A DNA stretch of 64,000 bases from Pseudomonas gingeri (GTDB lineage Bacteria > Pseudomonadota > Gammaproteobacteria > Pseudomonadales > Pseudomonadaceae): the NCBI RefSeq assembly GCF_013386165.1, contig NZ_JACAOS010000012.1:124001-188000 (forward strand), written 5' to 3'. This document shows, one piece after another, positions 10,430 to 18,440 of this stretch. The position numbers and the translations under genes are program-made. The first letter of the stretch is position 1. Each line of letters opens with the position of its first letter. The notes under the pieces were generated by a model, which was given only the letters and a program-made list of their open reading frames with translations, ran no database searches and had not been told where the DNA came from.

Positions 10430-12811
10430 ATGAAATTCAGTGAACAATGGCTGCGTGGCTGGGTAAGCCCGCAAGTGAGCCGCGACGAGCTGGTGGCTCG
10501 TCTGTCGATGGCCGGTCTTGAGGTCGATAGCGTTACGCCGGCCGCCGGCGCGTTCAGCGGCGTGATCGTCGGTGAAGTCCTCAGCACCGAACAGCACCCG
10601 GATGCCGACAAGCTGCGTGTGTGCCAGGTCAGCAACGGTTCGGAGACCTTCCAGGTTGTCTGCGGCGCGCCGAATGTGCGCCCGGGCCTGAAGATTCCGT
10701 TCGCGATGATCGGTGCCGAACTGCCTGGCGACTTCAAGATCAAGAAAGCCAAGCTGCGGGGCGTCGAGTCCAACGGCATGCTCTGCTCGCAAGCTGAGCT
10801 GCAGGTTGGTGAAGGCAACGATGGCCTGATGGAACTGGCGGCGGATGCGCCGGTGGGCGAGGACATTCGTGTCTACCTGAACCTGGACGACGCCAGCATC
10901 GAGGTCGACCTGACCCCGAACCGTGGCGACTGCCTGTCCCTGGCCGGTCTCGCCCGTGAAGTCGGCGCGCTGTATGCCGCTCCGGTTGAGCGTCCGGTGG
11001 TGCCGGTTGTGCCAGCGGTGCACGACGAAGTCCGTTCGATCGAAGTCCTGGCGCCGGCCGCGTGCCCGCGTTACCTGGGGCGCGTTATCCGTAACGTCGA
11101 CCTGTCGAAGCCGACCCCGCTGTGGATGGTCGAGCGCCTGCGTCGTTCCGACGTGCGCAGCATCGATGCCGCCGTCGACATCACCAACTACGTGATGATC
11201 GAGTTGGGTCAACCGCTGCACGCTTTCGATCTCGCCGAAATCAACGGCGGTATCCGTGTGCGCATGGCTGAAGAGGGCGAGAAGCTGGTCTTGCTCGACG
11301 GTCAGGAAGTCACCCTGCGTAGCGATACCCTGGTGATTGCCGACCACACCCGCGCCCTGGCGATTGCTGGCGTGATGGGTGGCGAGCACAGCGGCGTGAA
11401 CACCGCGACCACCCGTGACATCTTCCTCGAAAGCGCGTTCTTCGATCAGATCGCCGTCGCTGGCAAGGCCCGTTCCTATGGCCTGCACACCGACGCCTCG
11501 CACCGCTATGAGCGTGGCGTGGACTGGCAACTGGCCCGTGAAGCCATGGAGCGCGCCACTGGCCTGCTGCTGGAAATCACCGGTGGCGAAGCCGGCCCGA
11601 TCATCGAAACCGTCAGTGACGCACACCTGCCCTCCGTGGCACCGGTGACCCTGCGTGCTGAGCGCATCACCCAGATGCTGGGCATGGAAATGGACGGCCC
11701 GCAGGTCGAGCGTCTGTTGTCCGGCCTGGGCCTGGGTATTGTCGCCAGTGGCGCGGGGCAGTGGCAGGTAGAAGTGCCAAGCCATCGCTTCGATATCAGT
11801 CTGGAAGTCGACCTGATCGAAGAACTGGCGCGCCTGTACGGCTACAACCGCCTGCCGGTTCGTTACCCGCAAGCCCGTCTTGCACCGCAAGCCAAGGCCG
11901 AGGCGCGTAGCGACCTGCCTGAGCTGCGTCGTTTGCTGGTGGCCCGTGGTTACCAGGAAGCGATCACCTACAGCTTCATCGATCCTAAGCAGTTCGAACT
12001 GTTCAGCCCGGGCGTCGAGCCATTGCTGTTGGCCAACCCGATCTCCAACGACATGGCGGCCATGCGCTCGTCCCTGTGGCCAGGTCTGGTCAAGGCGTTG
12101 CAGCACAACCTGAACCGCCAGCAGGATCGTGTGCGTCTCTTCGAAAGCGGCCTGCGCTTTGTCGGTCAGCTGGAAGGCCTGAAGCAAGAGCCGATGCTGG
12201 CCGGTGTGGTCTGCGGCAGCCGTCTGCCGGAAGGCTGGGCACAGGGGCGCGACACCGTCGACTTCTTCGACGTCAAGGCTGATGTGGAAGCGGTGCTGGG
12301 CTTTGCCGGTGCTCTGGATTCGTTCACGTTCGTGCCGGGTAAACACCCAGCGTTGCACCCGGGTCAGACCGCGCGGATCGAGCGGGAAGGGCGTCTGGTC
12401 GGTTTCGTCGGCGCGATTCACCCCGAATTGTCGAAAACCCTCGGTCTCGACCGTCCGGTCTTCGTTTTCGAGCTGGTCCTGGCTGAAGTGGCGCTTGGAA
12501 AAATGCCTAAATTCAGCGAGCTGTCGCGTTTCCCTGAAGTGCGTCGTGACCTTGCGTTGCTGGCGGACAAGGTGGTTGCGGCCCAGGATGTACTGGACGT
12601 AATTCGTGAAAATGCAGGCGAGTGGCTCACAGACCTCAGGCTCTTTGACGTCTATGAGGGTAAAGGCATTGATCCGCATAGAAAAAGCCTTGCAGTTGGC
12701 TTGACCTGGCAGCATCCATCGCGCACTCTTAATGACGATGAGGTGAATTCCACGACGCAAAATATCCTCACCTCGCTCGAAACCAGGTTGAACGCCACGT
12801 TAAGGAAGTGA
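10430..12811 (+). CDS. pheT: Phenylalanyl-tRNA synthetase beta subunit
   Basis: A 793-residue beta subunit of normal length. It contains an N-terminal OB-fold tRNA-binding domain (about 40-150), the B3/B4 editing domain, B5, a catalytic-like core and a C-terminal ferredoxin-fold anticodon-binding domain (about 700-793). GGAGAG precedes the start. It is followed after 3 bp by ihfA. Confidence 0.98.
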   Translation: MKFSEQWLRGWVSPQVSRDELVARLSMAGLEVDSVTPAAGAFSGVIVGEVLSTEQHPDADKLRVCQVSNGSETFQVVCGAPNVRPGLKIPFAMIGAELPGDFKIKKAKLRGVESNGMLCSQAELQVGEGNDGLMELAADAPVGEDIRVYLNLDDASIEVDLTPNRGDCLSLAGLAREVGALYAAPVERPVVPVVPAVHDEVRSIEVLAPAACPRYLGRVIRNVDLSKPTPLWMVERLRRSDVRSIDAAVDITNYVMIELGQPLHAFDLAEINGGIRVRMAEEGEKLVLLDGQEVTLRSDTLVIADHTRALAIAGVMGGEHSGVNTATTRDIFLESAFFDQIAVAGKARSYGLHTDASHRYERGVDWQLAREAMERATGLLLEITGGEAGPIIETVSDAHLPSVAPVTLRAERITQMLGMEMDGPQVERLLSGLGLGIVASGAGQWQVEVPSHRFDISLEVDLIEELARLYGYNRLPVRYPQARLAPQAKAEARSDLPELRRLLVARGYQEAITYSFIDPKQFELFSPGVEPLLLANPISNDMAAMRSSLWPGLVKALQHNLNRQQDRVRLFESGLRFVGQLEGLKQEPMLAGVVCGSRLPEGWAQGRDTVDFFDVKADVEAVLGFAGALDSFTFVPGKHPALHPGQTARIEREGRLVGFVGAIHPELSKTLGLDRPVFVFELVLAEVALGKMPKFSELSRFPEVRRDLALLADKVVAAQDVLDVIRENAGEWLTDLRLFDVYEGKGIDPHRKSLAVGLTWQHPSRTLNDDEVNSTTQNILTSLETRLNATLRK

Positions 12812-12814
12812 CGT

Positions 12815-13117
12815 ATGGGGGCTCTGACGAAAGCTGAAATGGCGGAACGTCTCTACGAGGAGCTGGGTCTGAACAAACGGGAGGCCAAGGAATTGGTCGA
12901 ACTGTTTTTTGAAGAAATCAGACACGCTCTCGAAGACAACGAGCAGGTCAAACTGTCGGGTTTCGGCAATTTTGACTTGCGGGACAAACGCCAGCGGCCT
13001 GGCCGCAATCCAAAAACGGGAGAAGAAATCCCGATCACGGCTCGCCGTGTGGTCACCTTTCGTCCAGGGCAGAAGTTGAAAGCCCGAGTTGAGGCCTATG
13101 CTGGAACCAAGTCATAA
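12815..13117 (+). CDS. ihfA: Integration host factor subunit alpha
   Basis: A 100-residue IHF/HU-family DNA-bending protein. The family segments [20 protein letters not shown] and [19 protein letters not shown], including the intercalating Pro of the beta arm, are present. IHF is needed by many tyrosine-recombinase integrases, and here its gene happens to lie next to a phage integration site. It overlaps the next gene by 20 bp. Confidence 0.97.
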   Translation: MGALTKAEMAERLYEELGLNKREAKELVELFFEEIRHALEDNEQVKLSGFGNFDLRDKRQRPGRNPKTGEEIPITARRVVTFRPGQKLKARVEAYAGTKS

Positions 13118-13454
13118 CGACGAGCTTCCGCCGATCCCAGGCAAACGCTACTTCACCATTGGTGAAGTCAGCGAGCTGTGCGCTGTAAAGCCGCACGTGC
13201 TGCGTTACTGGGAACAGGAGTTTCCTCAACTCAACCCGGCCAAGCGGGGTGGCAATCGCCGGTATTATCAGCGCCATGACGTGCTGATGATCCGGCAGAT
13301 TCGCGCCTTGCTGTACGACCAGGGGTTCACCATCGGCGGGGCGCGTCTGCGTCTCTCCGGCGATGAGGCCAAGGACGACAGCACCCAGTACAAGCAACTG
13401 ATCCGCCAGATGATCTCCGAGTTGGAGGACGTGCTGGTAGTACTGAAGAAGTGA
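13098..13454 (+). CDS. MerR-family transcriptional regulator
   Basis: A 118-residue MerR-like protein with a winged HTH at about residues 18-85 ([20 protein letters not shown], then [19 protein letters not shown]) and a short C-terminal helix instead of a full sensor domain. ATG 13098 gives the N-terminus usual for this pseudomonad protein after ihfA. It overlaps ihfA by 20 bp. Its target is unknown. Confidence 0.9.
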   Translation: MLEPSHNDELPPIPGKRYFTIGEVSELCAVKPHVLRYWEQEFPQLNPAKRGGNRRYYQRHDVLMIRQIRALLYDQGFTIGGARLRLSGDEAKDDSTQYKQLIRQMISELEDVLVVLKK

Positions 13455-13473
13455 TTCAAGGTTTTAAAATACT

Positions 13474-13501
13474 TTGACATTTCAAAAGCTTGCGGTATAT
13501 T
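13474..13501 (+). promoter_or_regulatory. tRNA-Pro promoter
   Basis: TTGACA (13474-13479), a 16-bp spacer and TATATT (13496-13501), placed about 44 bp before the mature tRNA 5' end. This is a near-consensus sigma-70 promoter in an AT-rich patch. Confidence 0.75.
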
Positions 13502-13544
13502 TCTCCTCGCTTCCACAAGAAGCAAACCCAGTTTCACGCCTAGT

Positions 13545-13621
13545 CGGGGCGTAGCGCAGTCCGGTAGCGCACTAGCATGGGGTGCTAGGGGTCGAGTGTT
13601 CGAATCACTCCGTCCCGACCA
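13545..13621 (+). tRNA. tRNA-Pro (anticodon GGG)
   Basis: A 77-nt tRNA including an encoded CCA. The acceptor stem CGGGGCG pairs with CGTCCCG, discriminator A. The anticodon arm is CTAGC-ATGGGGT-GCTAG with GGG at positions 34-36, and the T arm carries GTTCGAATC. The 5' part is host DNA. From 13574 onward the sequence was supplied by the prophage attP, which rebuilds an intact tRNA. Confidence 0.97.
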
Positions 13622-13623
13622 TA
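13574..13623 (+). other. Prophage attachment site attL (50-bp core)
   Basis: The 50 bp from the anticodon stem through CCA plus two bases recur exactly at 54931-54980. The flanking bases differ on both sides (T/A on the left, A/T on the right), so the core is exactly 50 bp. An integrase gene lies immediately to the right. Confidence 0.95.
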
Positions 13624-13647
13624 ATTCCTGAGTAAAATCAGACACTT

Positions 13648-13674
13648 AAGCCGATCAGATAGATCGGCTTTTTT
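13648..13674. terminator. Terminator after tRNA-Pro and int
   Basis: A 9-bp stem (AAGCCGATC / GATCGGCTT) with loop AGATA, followed by a T-run. It lies on the phage side of attL. The host's original tRNA terminator is now beyond attR (about 54994-55022), so the phage replaces both the tRNA 3' half and its terminator. Confidence 0.85.
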
Positions 13675-13680
13675 GTGTCT

Positions 13681-13711
13681 GCGCAAAACCCGCGCAAAAC
13701 TTGCGCAAAAC
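13681..13711. repeat. Three GCGCAAAAC repeats, probable integrase arm sites
   Basis: GCGCAAAAC occurs at 13681-13689, 13692-13700 and 13703-13711, exactly 11 bp apart, or one helical turn. The array lies between the attL core and the end of int. The same 9-mer recurs at 54807-54815, about 115 bp inside attR. The placement matches arm-type binding sites of lambda-like integrases. Confidence 0.65.
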
Positions 13712-14826
13712 TACCCGGTTATTTCGCTGATATTCAGGTCGGGTATTGCCTCCGACCATACGATTTCTGCGTGGTCTTTCTGGTAGTTCTTGGTCATGTT
13801 CTCGCTCGCATGTCCGGCGATTTTCTGGCCGTCCTTTCCGGCTTTTTGGTACAGGTGCAGCGATAGCGCTCGCACTTCGTGGAAGCCCGGCATTTCCTCC
13901 TCTTTCCACCCCTTGTAACAGCCTGCCAACTCCCGAGCCTCCTTGAAGGCCCGAGTCAAATACCGCTCCTCAACCTGCGTCCAGTGATCTTTCGTCTGCG
14001 CCTGCTTCTGTTTCAGGCGATCAGGGCGGCGGTGAACCAAATAGGGAGAGGCGATATCATCCCGGCACCGACTGATAACGGCCTGGAGCTCTTCGGTCAC
14101 CTTGAACCGGATCCATGCCGCATCACTGGCTTTCGCCGTCTTCTGTTGCACAACATACAAATACCCTTCCCGAACACCGTCGAATCGCATATTGAGAATG
14201 TCGGTGCGGCGCTGTGCCGTGATCAGCGCGAGGTCGATTGCGTTCTGCAGCCAGGTGGGTGACTTTTCCCTGATGGCTTTCAGGCCGTCGACGGTGTGCC
14301 TCTTGCGCTGTTTCTTCTCGATCCGGTTGATGGTGCTGGCCGCGGGATTGTCCGGGCACAAGCCCTTAGCCGCAGCGTGATTGAATATGTCGACAAGCAG
14401 GGCGCGGCACTGGTTGGCCGTGCGCGGGGTGAGGGCATCCAGCATCTCCGCGATCATGCGGATCGTGATCTGGTCGATGGCCTTCCCTTCGAAGTGTTTC
14501 CGAAAACGCCGGAAGTGCACGGCGTACAGCCCCAGAGTCCCCTTGGCCAGCTCGCGCGGCGGCAAAACGTCGCGCTCGTAGGTGTCGAGGAAACCGGCGA
14601 AAGATTCGGAGGTGCTGCCCATCACTGCACTGATCAGATCTGCGCCGCGCATGAACTCCAAGTTCAACTGCTTCGCGGCATCGATCGCCTTGATTCGGTC
14701 GCTGCCGAACTGAAACCATTTGCCGTCGGTAGGCCGCCGGTAGCGATAGGTCGAGCGCCGCGAGTCGAAATACAGGTTCTGCGGCAGGCTCTTGTTCGCC
14801 TTGTTGCGCGGCCGTGGGACCATCAT
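13711..14826 (-). CDS. int: Phage integrase (tyrosine recombinase)
   Basis: A 371-residue tyrosine recombinase that integrates and excises the prophage at tRNA-Pro. Residues 1-60 resemble an arm-DNA-binding domain and about 75-165 a core-binding SAM-like domain. The catalytic set is visible: Arg in AQRRTDIL (about 206), HEVR (316-319), His in GHAS (339) and Tyr in TKNYQ (348). AAGGAG precedes the ATG at 14826, which overlaps the xis stop as ATGA. It lies about 90 bp from the attL core. Confidence 0.94.
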   Translation of the reverse strand: MMVPRPRNKANKSLPQNLYFDSRRSTYRYRRPTDGKWFQFGSDRIKAIDAAKQLNLEFMRGADLISAVMGSTSESFAGFLDTYERDVLPPRELAKGTLGLYAVHFRRFRKHFEGKAIDQITIRMIAEMLDALTPRTANQCRALLVDIFNHAAAKGLCPDNPAASTINRIEKKQRKRHTVDGLKAIREKSPTWLQNAIDLALITAQRRTDILNMRFDGVREGYLYVVQQKTAKASDAAWIRFKVTEELQAVISRCRDDIASPYLVHRRPDRLKQKQAQTKDHWTQVEERYLTRAFKEARELAGCYKGWKEEEMPGFHEVRALSLHLYQKAGKDGQKIAGHASENMTKNYQKDHAEIVWSEAIPDLNISEITG

Positions 14827-15041
14827 GCAGCTCCTTTCAATACCATCGACACCAGGTCGTTACCGCTGGACCTGCTGAATGCGGTCCAATCAACGTACCA
14901 GAGTTTTCCGATCTGCTCGCCAGGGACGATACCGTTGCGGATGTGATTGCGGATCGCCTGGGGGCATTGCGGCGTTCCATTCTCCCCCCAGCGCCGGCGC
15001 TGAAATTCGCTGATCTTGATCAGTTCGCGCTTCGTTTTCAT
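14823..15041 (-). CDS. xis: Excisionase-like DNA-binding protein
   Basis: A 72-residue protein with an HTH-like pattern (CPQAIRNHIRNGIVPGEQIGKLWYVDWTAF, read in two halves), as in small excisionases and AlpA-type winged-helix proteins. It sits directly upstream of int with a 4-bp overlap, the usual place for a recombination directionality factor. The function is inferred from size, fold pattern and location. Confidence 0.75.
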   Translation of the reverse strand: MKTKRELIKISEFQRRRWGENGTPQCPQAIRNHIRNGIVPGEQIGKLWYVDWTAFSRSSGNDLVSMVLKGAA

Positions 15042-15074
15042 GGATCTACCTCTTCCCCGTACGGGGCTATTGGG

Positions 15075-15554
15075 CTATTGCTGTTCGGGGTTGGGTGGCG
15101 TGGTGCCGGTGGCCTTGGCGATCGCCACCCGGGCCCGGTCGACATTCAGTGACTCGCCTGGCGCGAGATCTGCCCAGTGCGCCAGCAGCGGAACCAGGGC
15201 CTGGACCAATTCCTCCTGAAGCTCGCCCTCGGCCCTGCCGATCTCCCAGAACCGTTCGCCCCAGTGGCCCGCAGGCGGTGGGCTCGTGTTCTGCTTGCCG
15301 AGGGACATGGCCCCGACGATCAAGTCGCAGAGATCACGCTTGTAGACGTTGTCGCCGTCGATGCTAAGTCCTCGCCGGCGCAGGGCGCTGACAACCTCGT
15401 TTCTATCCAGGCCCTGGTCTTCCAGGATGATGTCCCGCTCCGGCTCACCCGGGGTGATAATGACCAGGGCAAGCTTGGCTCCAGGCGGGCAGTACCCGCT
15501 GAGTTTTACCAGGGCGTCATTGGCTGCTTCGTGGAATCGCTGAACTGCTGACAT
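15075..15554 (-). CDS. Hypothetical phage protein
   Basis: A 159-residue soluble protein. The middle part has DIILEDQGLDRNEVVSALRR and a Pro-rich C-terminal tail. No motif that I can name. It is part of the leftward early block between xis and the DpdA-like gene. Confidence 0.7.
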   Translation of the reverse strand: MSAVQRFHEAANDALVKLSGYCPPGAKLALVIITPGEPERDIILEDQGLDRNEVVSALRRRGLSIDGDNVYKRDLCDLIVGAMSLGKQNTSPPPAGHWGERFWEIGRAEGELQEELVQALVPLLAHWADLAPGESLNVDRARVAIAKATGTTPPNPEQQ

Positions 15555-15603
15555 AGAAATACCTCGGGCGCCGGTGGCCGGCAGGCTGAATAGTTGGATG
15601 GGG

Positions 15604-16350
15604 TTAGAGCAGCGCGCCTTGTTTCGGCGTTGGCTCTGGGATTTGGTAAGTCCAGCGAGGTGGCGAATTATGCGATTCGATGCGGCTGCGCATTACCGAC
15701 GCGCGCGCCTCCTTGGTGGGCGGTGAGTAAGTGCCGCGCCAGGCTTGGTCGATCCCGATGTTCCGGCCGATGTTCGTGCTGTCTGCACTTGATAGAGGCA
15801 GGTGGCCAAAGATTGCAGGGTCAAGCATGCGCAGGCCGTGAAGCTTGCACATCGGTCTGCCGTCATCGTCGCAAACCACGCGCATGGCCTTGCCCATCTG
15901 CACCCACCAGGATTCGCTGCCAGGTTGTGAGTAGTCGCCTGAGCTGCCGATGCATACCCTTGGCCAACTGCTCGCCAAGCGTTCCAGTCGCTCGAGGCTT
16001 TCGTGCATGTGCCATACGGGTGCCCCGAACCATCTGGGCAGTGGCCATTCCTCGATAAGCGCATCGTTGGCGGCTTCGTCACCATCGATCACGTCTGGTA
16101 TCACGGCGAAGTCGCAGGCAGGTATCAACTTAGCGTCGGCTGCCCAGCGGTAGAACGGCCGCCAATCGGTAACCGGCTTGCCCTGCTTCCAGGCGGAAAA
16201 CGCCCCATTGTCGATGGCAAACGACTGGCAGACTTGCGCCGCCAGCGCGAGTTGCCGGGGATCGCTGAAGCTCACGAAGGCGTGACCGCCGCCAATCGCA
16301 GCGGCCGCAGCTGTCTCTGGAGTAATTGGCAAGCCGTGGTAGTGGATCAT
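15604..16350 (-). CDS. TGT-like / DpdA-family deazapurine DNA modification candidate
   Basis: A 248-residue protein whose motif order resembles tRNA-guanine transglycosylase-like TIM barrels, in particular DpdA: FAIDNGAFSAWKQGK (Asp-Ser/Asn-Gly-Ala-Phe motif, about 45-60), CDFAVIPDVIDGDEA, APVWHMHESLERLERL, RVCIGSSGDYS, KLHGLRML and SSADSTNIGRN (second conserved Asp). DpdA proteins exchange guanine in DNA for a 7-deazaguanine such as preQ0. No preQ0 biosynthesis gene is in the window, so the host pool would be needed. It overlaps the next upstream gene by 4 bp. The fold call is from motif reading, not a search. Confidence 0.62.
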   Translation of the reverse strand: MIHYHGLPITPETAAAAAIGGGHAFVSFSDPRQLALAAQVCQSFAIDNGAFSAWKQGKPVTDWRPFYRWAADAKLIPACDFAVIPDVIDGDEAANDALIEEWPLPRWFGAPVWHMHESLERLERLASSWPRVCIGSSGDYSQPGSESWWVQMGKAMRVVCDDDGRPMCKLHGLRMLDPAIFGHLPLSSADSTNIGRNIGIDQAWRGTYSPPTKEARASVMRSRIESHNSPPRWTYQIPEPTPKQGALL

Positions 16351-16592
16351 CCGCTGAGCCTCACCGTTTCGATTTCGACGCCCTGGTGCGTGGCGATGAT
16401 GGTTTGATCACCGCCCAGTGATTCAGCCAGACGGTCGGCGATCTGTTCGTGCCAACCCTTTTTGATCGGGGCGGTCGCTGCTCGGATGTGCTCGACGCGG
16501 ATCATCACGACTGAACGCAATTCAAGGCGGTAAATGATGGTTTCGCCGTCCGATGGGCAGACAGCGGCGAAGGTGTGACGGTAGGTATTCAT
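16347..16592 (-). CDS. Hypothetical phage protein
   Basis: An 81-residue protein. ATG 16592 follows AAGGGG. It is coupled by 4-bp overlaps to the DpdA-like gene downstream and to a 17-codon frame upstream. The sequence contains a RLELRSVVMIRVEHI strand-rich segment. No recognised domain. Confidence 0.65.
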   Translation of the reverse strand: MNTYRHTFAAVCPSDGETIIYRLELRSVVMIRVEHIRAATAPIKKGWHEQIADRLAESLGGDQTIIATHQGVEIETVRLSG

Positions 16593-16642
16593 GGCTTCGG
16601 CCCCTTGTAGATGAGCCATGCCATGTAGGCGAGGGCGATCAT
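16589..16642 (-). CDS. Possible 17-residue membrane miniprotein
   Basis: A 17-codon frame (MIALAYMAWLIYKGPKP) with ATGA overlaps at both ends, to the 79-residue gene upstream and the 81-residue gene downstream. The hydrophobic core with a basic tail could insert in the membrane. It could equally be a coupling frame that only carries ribosomes onward. Confidence 0.35.
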   Translation of the reverse strand: MIALAYMAWLIYKGPKP

Positions 16643-16878
16643 GGCGTCACCGGTTCGGCCAGGGCCCAGCAGATCTGCCGGGCATATGGTGTTGGCATTC
16701 GCCTGACCTCGCCGGCTTTCTCCAGGCGCTGCAACTGGCGGCGCACCCAGTCCGTTTTCAGACCTTTGTGACCTTCCATGGCCAGGCCGTTGCGAATGAC
16801 ATAGGTCATCTGCTGAGAGCCCCAGCAGATGATCTTGCCTTTGATCTCGGCGTCGGTCGGTTTTGGTTTGTTGGTCAT
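16639..16878 (-). CDS. Hypothetical phage protein, winged-helix-like
   Basis: A 79-residue protein. The stretch TDWVRRQLQRLEKAGEVRRM has the look of a winged-helix recognition segment, but no family can be named. Part of the leftward early block. Confidence 0.65.
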   Translation of the reverse strand: MTNKPKPTDAEIKGKIICWGSQQMTYVIRNGLAMEGHKGLKTDWVRRQLQRLEKAGEVRRMPTPYARQICWALAEPVTP

Positions 16879-16880
16879 GA

Positions 16881-17078
16881 TCAGTCTCCCCAGCAGCTGA
16901 GTTCTTCTGCTATCTCTTCAGCGGGTTCGCCGATCTCACTGAGGCGCCCGTCGTACTCGTAGTTGTCGTAGATCACGGCGGCGGTTTCCCAGCAGAAGGC
17001 CAGGTCTTTCGGTTTCCACCAACCCATCAGGCTGCGCATGTGCAGAGCGGCGCGGAGGATCCAATACATTTTTTTCAT
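16881..17078 (-). CDS. Hypothetical small phage protein
   Basis: A 65-residue protein with a basic, aromatic N-terminal half and an acidic C-terminal half (EPAEEIAEELSCWGD). Spacing of 2 bp to the next gene supports a real operon gene. Function unknown. Confidence 0.6.
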   Translation of the reverse strand: MKKMYWILRAALHMRSLMGWWKPKDLAFCWETAAVIYDNYEYDGRLSEIGEPAEEIAEELSCWGD

Positions 17079-17160
17079 GCGAGTTCGTCCTTGCCGCTAT
17101 AGCGGCTGACTTTGAAGGGGGAGGGGTTACAGGTTTTGCGGGAGGAGTACAGATGTACTC

Positions 17161-17739
17161 CTATCGGGATTTGGTGCTCTGCCGCGAAAATTCCAGGGCG
17201 TCTTCGCCTTGCTGGGTCATTTCCCACAGTGCAGGACTGCGCTGCACACGATTCAGGAGGCCGAGCTGGGTGAGCAGGTCAAACCAGTGCCGACCAATTT
17301 CCGCACCCTGGCCGTCATCCGCGCACTCTTGGAAGCGTTCCAGCTTACGGATAACCTTTTCAGCGAATGGATGCATCGCCGCTACCGGCGCGGGCTGCTC
17401 GGCAGTCAGTGGGTTTGGCGAATAGCGCAAGGCTGACTTGTATGCGGCGTCGAGAGCGTCATCCAGATCACCTCCAGCTTTCTTCGCCTCGTTGAATGCG
17501 ATGATCATTTTCGCCCGGACGTCGTAGCTGCGATCCACCGGCATCATGGCGACCTGCTCACCGTCGCCTTGAGTCAGCGCATCAATCCGCTCATCCGCTG
17601 CGGTCAGGCGCTGTTGCAGGGCTGCCTCGCGGGCAGCGCCCTGTTCGATCTTCTGGTTGAAGTCGCCAGCATGAACCCATAGGCCCTTTCGGTCCGAATG
17701 CAGCACGCCATGCTTTGAAAATCTCTCTGCCTTACTCAC
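17161..17739 (-). CDS. Hypothetical phage protein
   Basis: A 192-residue soluble protein. An N-terminal helical region (residues 25-60, AAREAALQQRLTAADERIDA) is followed by a middle part with DVRAKMIIAFNEAKKAGGD and a C-terminal part that resembles a small winged-helix (WFDLLTQLGLLNRVQRSPALW). It overlaps the next gene by 4 bp. No function assigned. Confidence 0.65.
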   Translation of the reverse strand: MSKAERFSKHGVLHSDRKGLWVHAGDFNQKIEQGAAREAALQQRLTAADERIDALTQGDGEQVAMMPVDRSYDVRAKMIIAFNEAKKAGGDLDDALDAAYKSALRYSPNPLTAEQPAPVAAMHPFAEKVIRKLERFQECADDGQGAEIGRHWFDLLTQLGLLNRVQRSPALWEMTQQGEDALEFSRQSTKSR

Positions 17740-18440
17740 GGCTTCACCTCCGGCTCTGCGCTGTCGGATAAGACGGCTTCGATGCTGTCGTGGAGCGCCA
17801 CGGTCTCACCCGTAGGCTCGTTTTCCGCCACCAGGTTGCCAGAGCTCACTACCTTGCGCAGCAACGCATCCCGCTCGGCTAGCTGTCGTTTGAACTGCTG
17901 CCGATCGGCGTCGTAGTTGTAGTCGGCCTGGGCCACCATCAGTGCCAGGCGTTTAACCTCGGTGCGCAACCGCTCAACGTCGCCCGCGTCGGGGCGGGTG
18001 TAGAGCGGTCCGAGCTTGTTCACGGCATCAATGCAGGAATTCCAGCCGCCTCTAAAGCCCTCATGTGCCATCGGGTGAAAGCCGTGTTCCATTCGATCCG
18101 GTAACGTCACTGGCCGGGCATCGGCAGGTGCTGGGGCTTGTGGGAACAGAGGCGCGGTGTAGGTAGCAGCGGCCGCCGCTGGAGCGCCGCCAACCATTTC
18201 GTTGTGCTCCTTCACTTCCGCGGTAATCGTTGCTCCACCAGGCTCCGCCCAGTGCGATGGCTGCCTATCAACTTGCGATTTTGCGCAAGCTGACGATTCA
18301 CCTTGCGGCGGCATGGGGGCGGCTCCGACCATTGAGCGGTATAGGGCGGCAGCAAGATCAGGGTGCATGCAAACTGCAATCCGCTGCTTTGTCGTGGGTT
18401 CAACCGGCACCAGCTTCCAGCCTTCAGGGATGTTTCTCAT
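17736..18440 (-). CDS. Hypothetical phage protein with coiled coil
   Basis: A 234-residue protein beginning MRNIPEGWKLVPVEPT, a start often seen in hypothetical phage proteins. The middle contains RMEHGFHPMAHEGFRGGWNSCIDA, and about residues 150-200 form a coiled coil (DVERLRTEVKRLALMVAQAD). The start at 18440 overlaps the DUF4406 gene by 4 bp. Function unknown. Confidence 0.65.
   Translation of the reverse strand: MRNIPEGWKLVPVEPTTKQRIAVCMHPDLAAALYRSMVGAAPMPPQGESSACAKSQVDRQPSHWAEPGGATITAEVKEHNEMVGGAPAAAAATYTAPLFPQAPAPADARPVTLPDRMEHGFHPMAHEGFRGGWNSCIDAVNKLGPLYTRPDAGDVERLRTEVKRLALMVAQADYNYDADRQQFKRQLAERDALLRKVVSSGNLVAENEPTGETVALHDSIEAVLSDSAEPEVKP

Noticed and set aside
13268..13645. Leftward frame of 125 codons across the tRNA containing [15 protein letters not shown]
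   Set aside because: This peptide is the well-known artefact of translating antisense to a tRNA. The same artefact recurs at 54898-55188 because of the attR copy.
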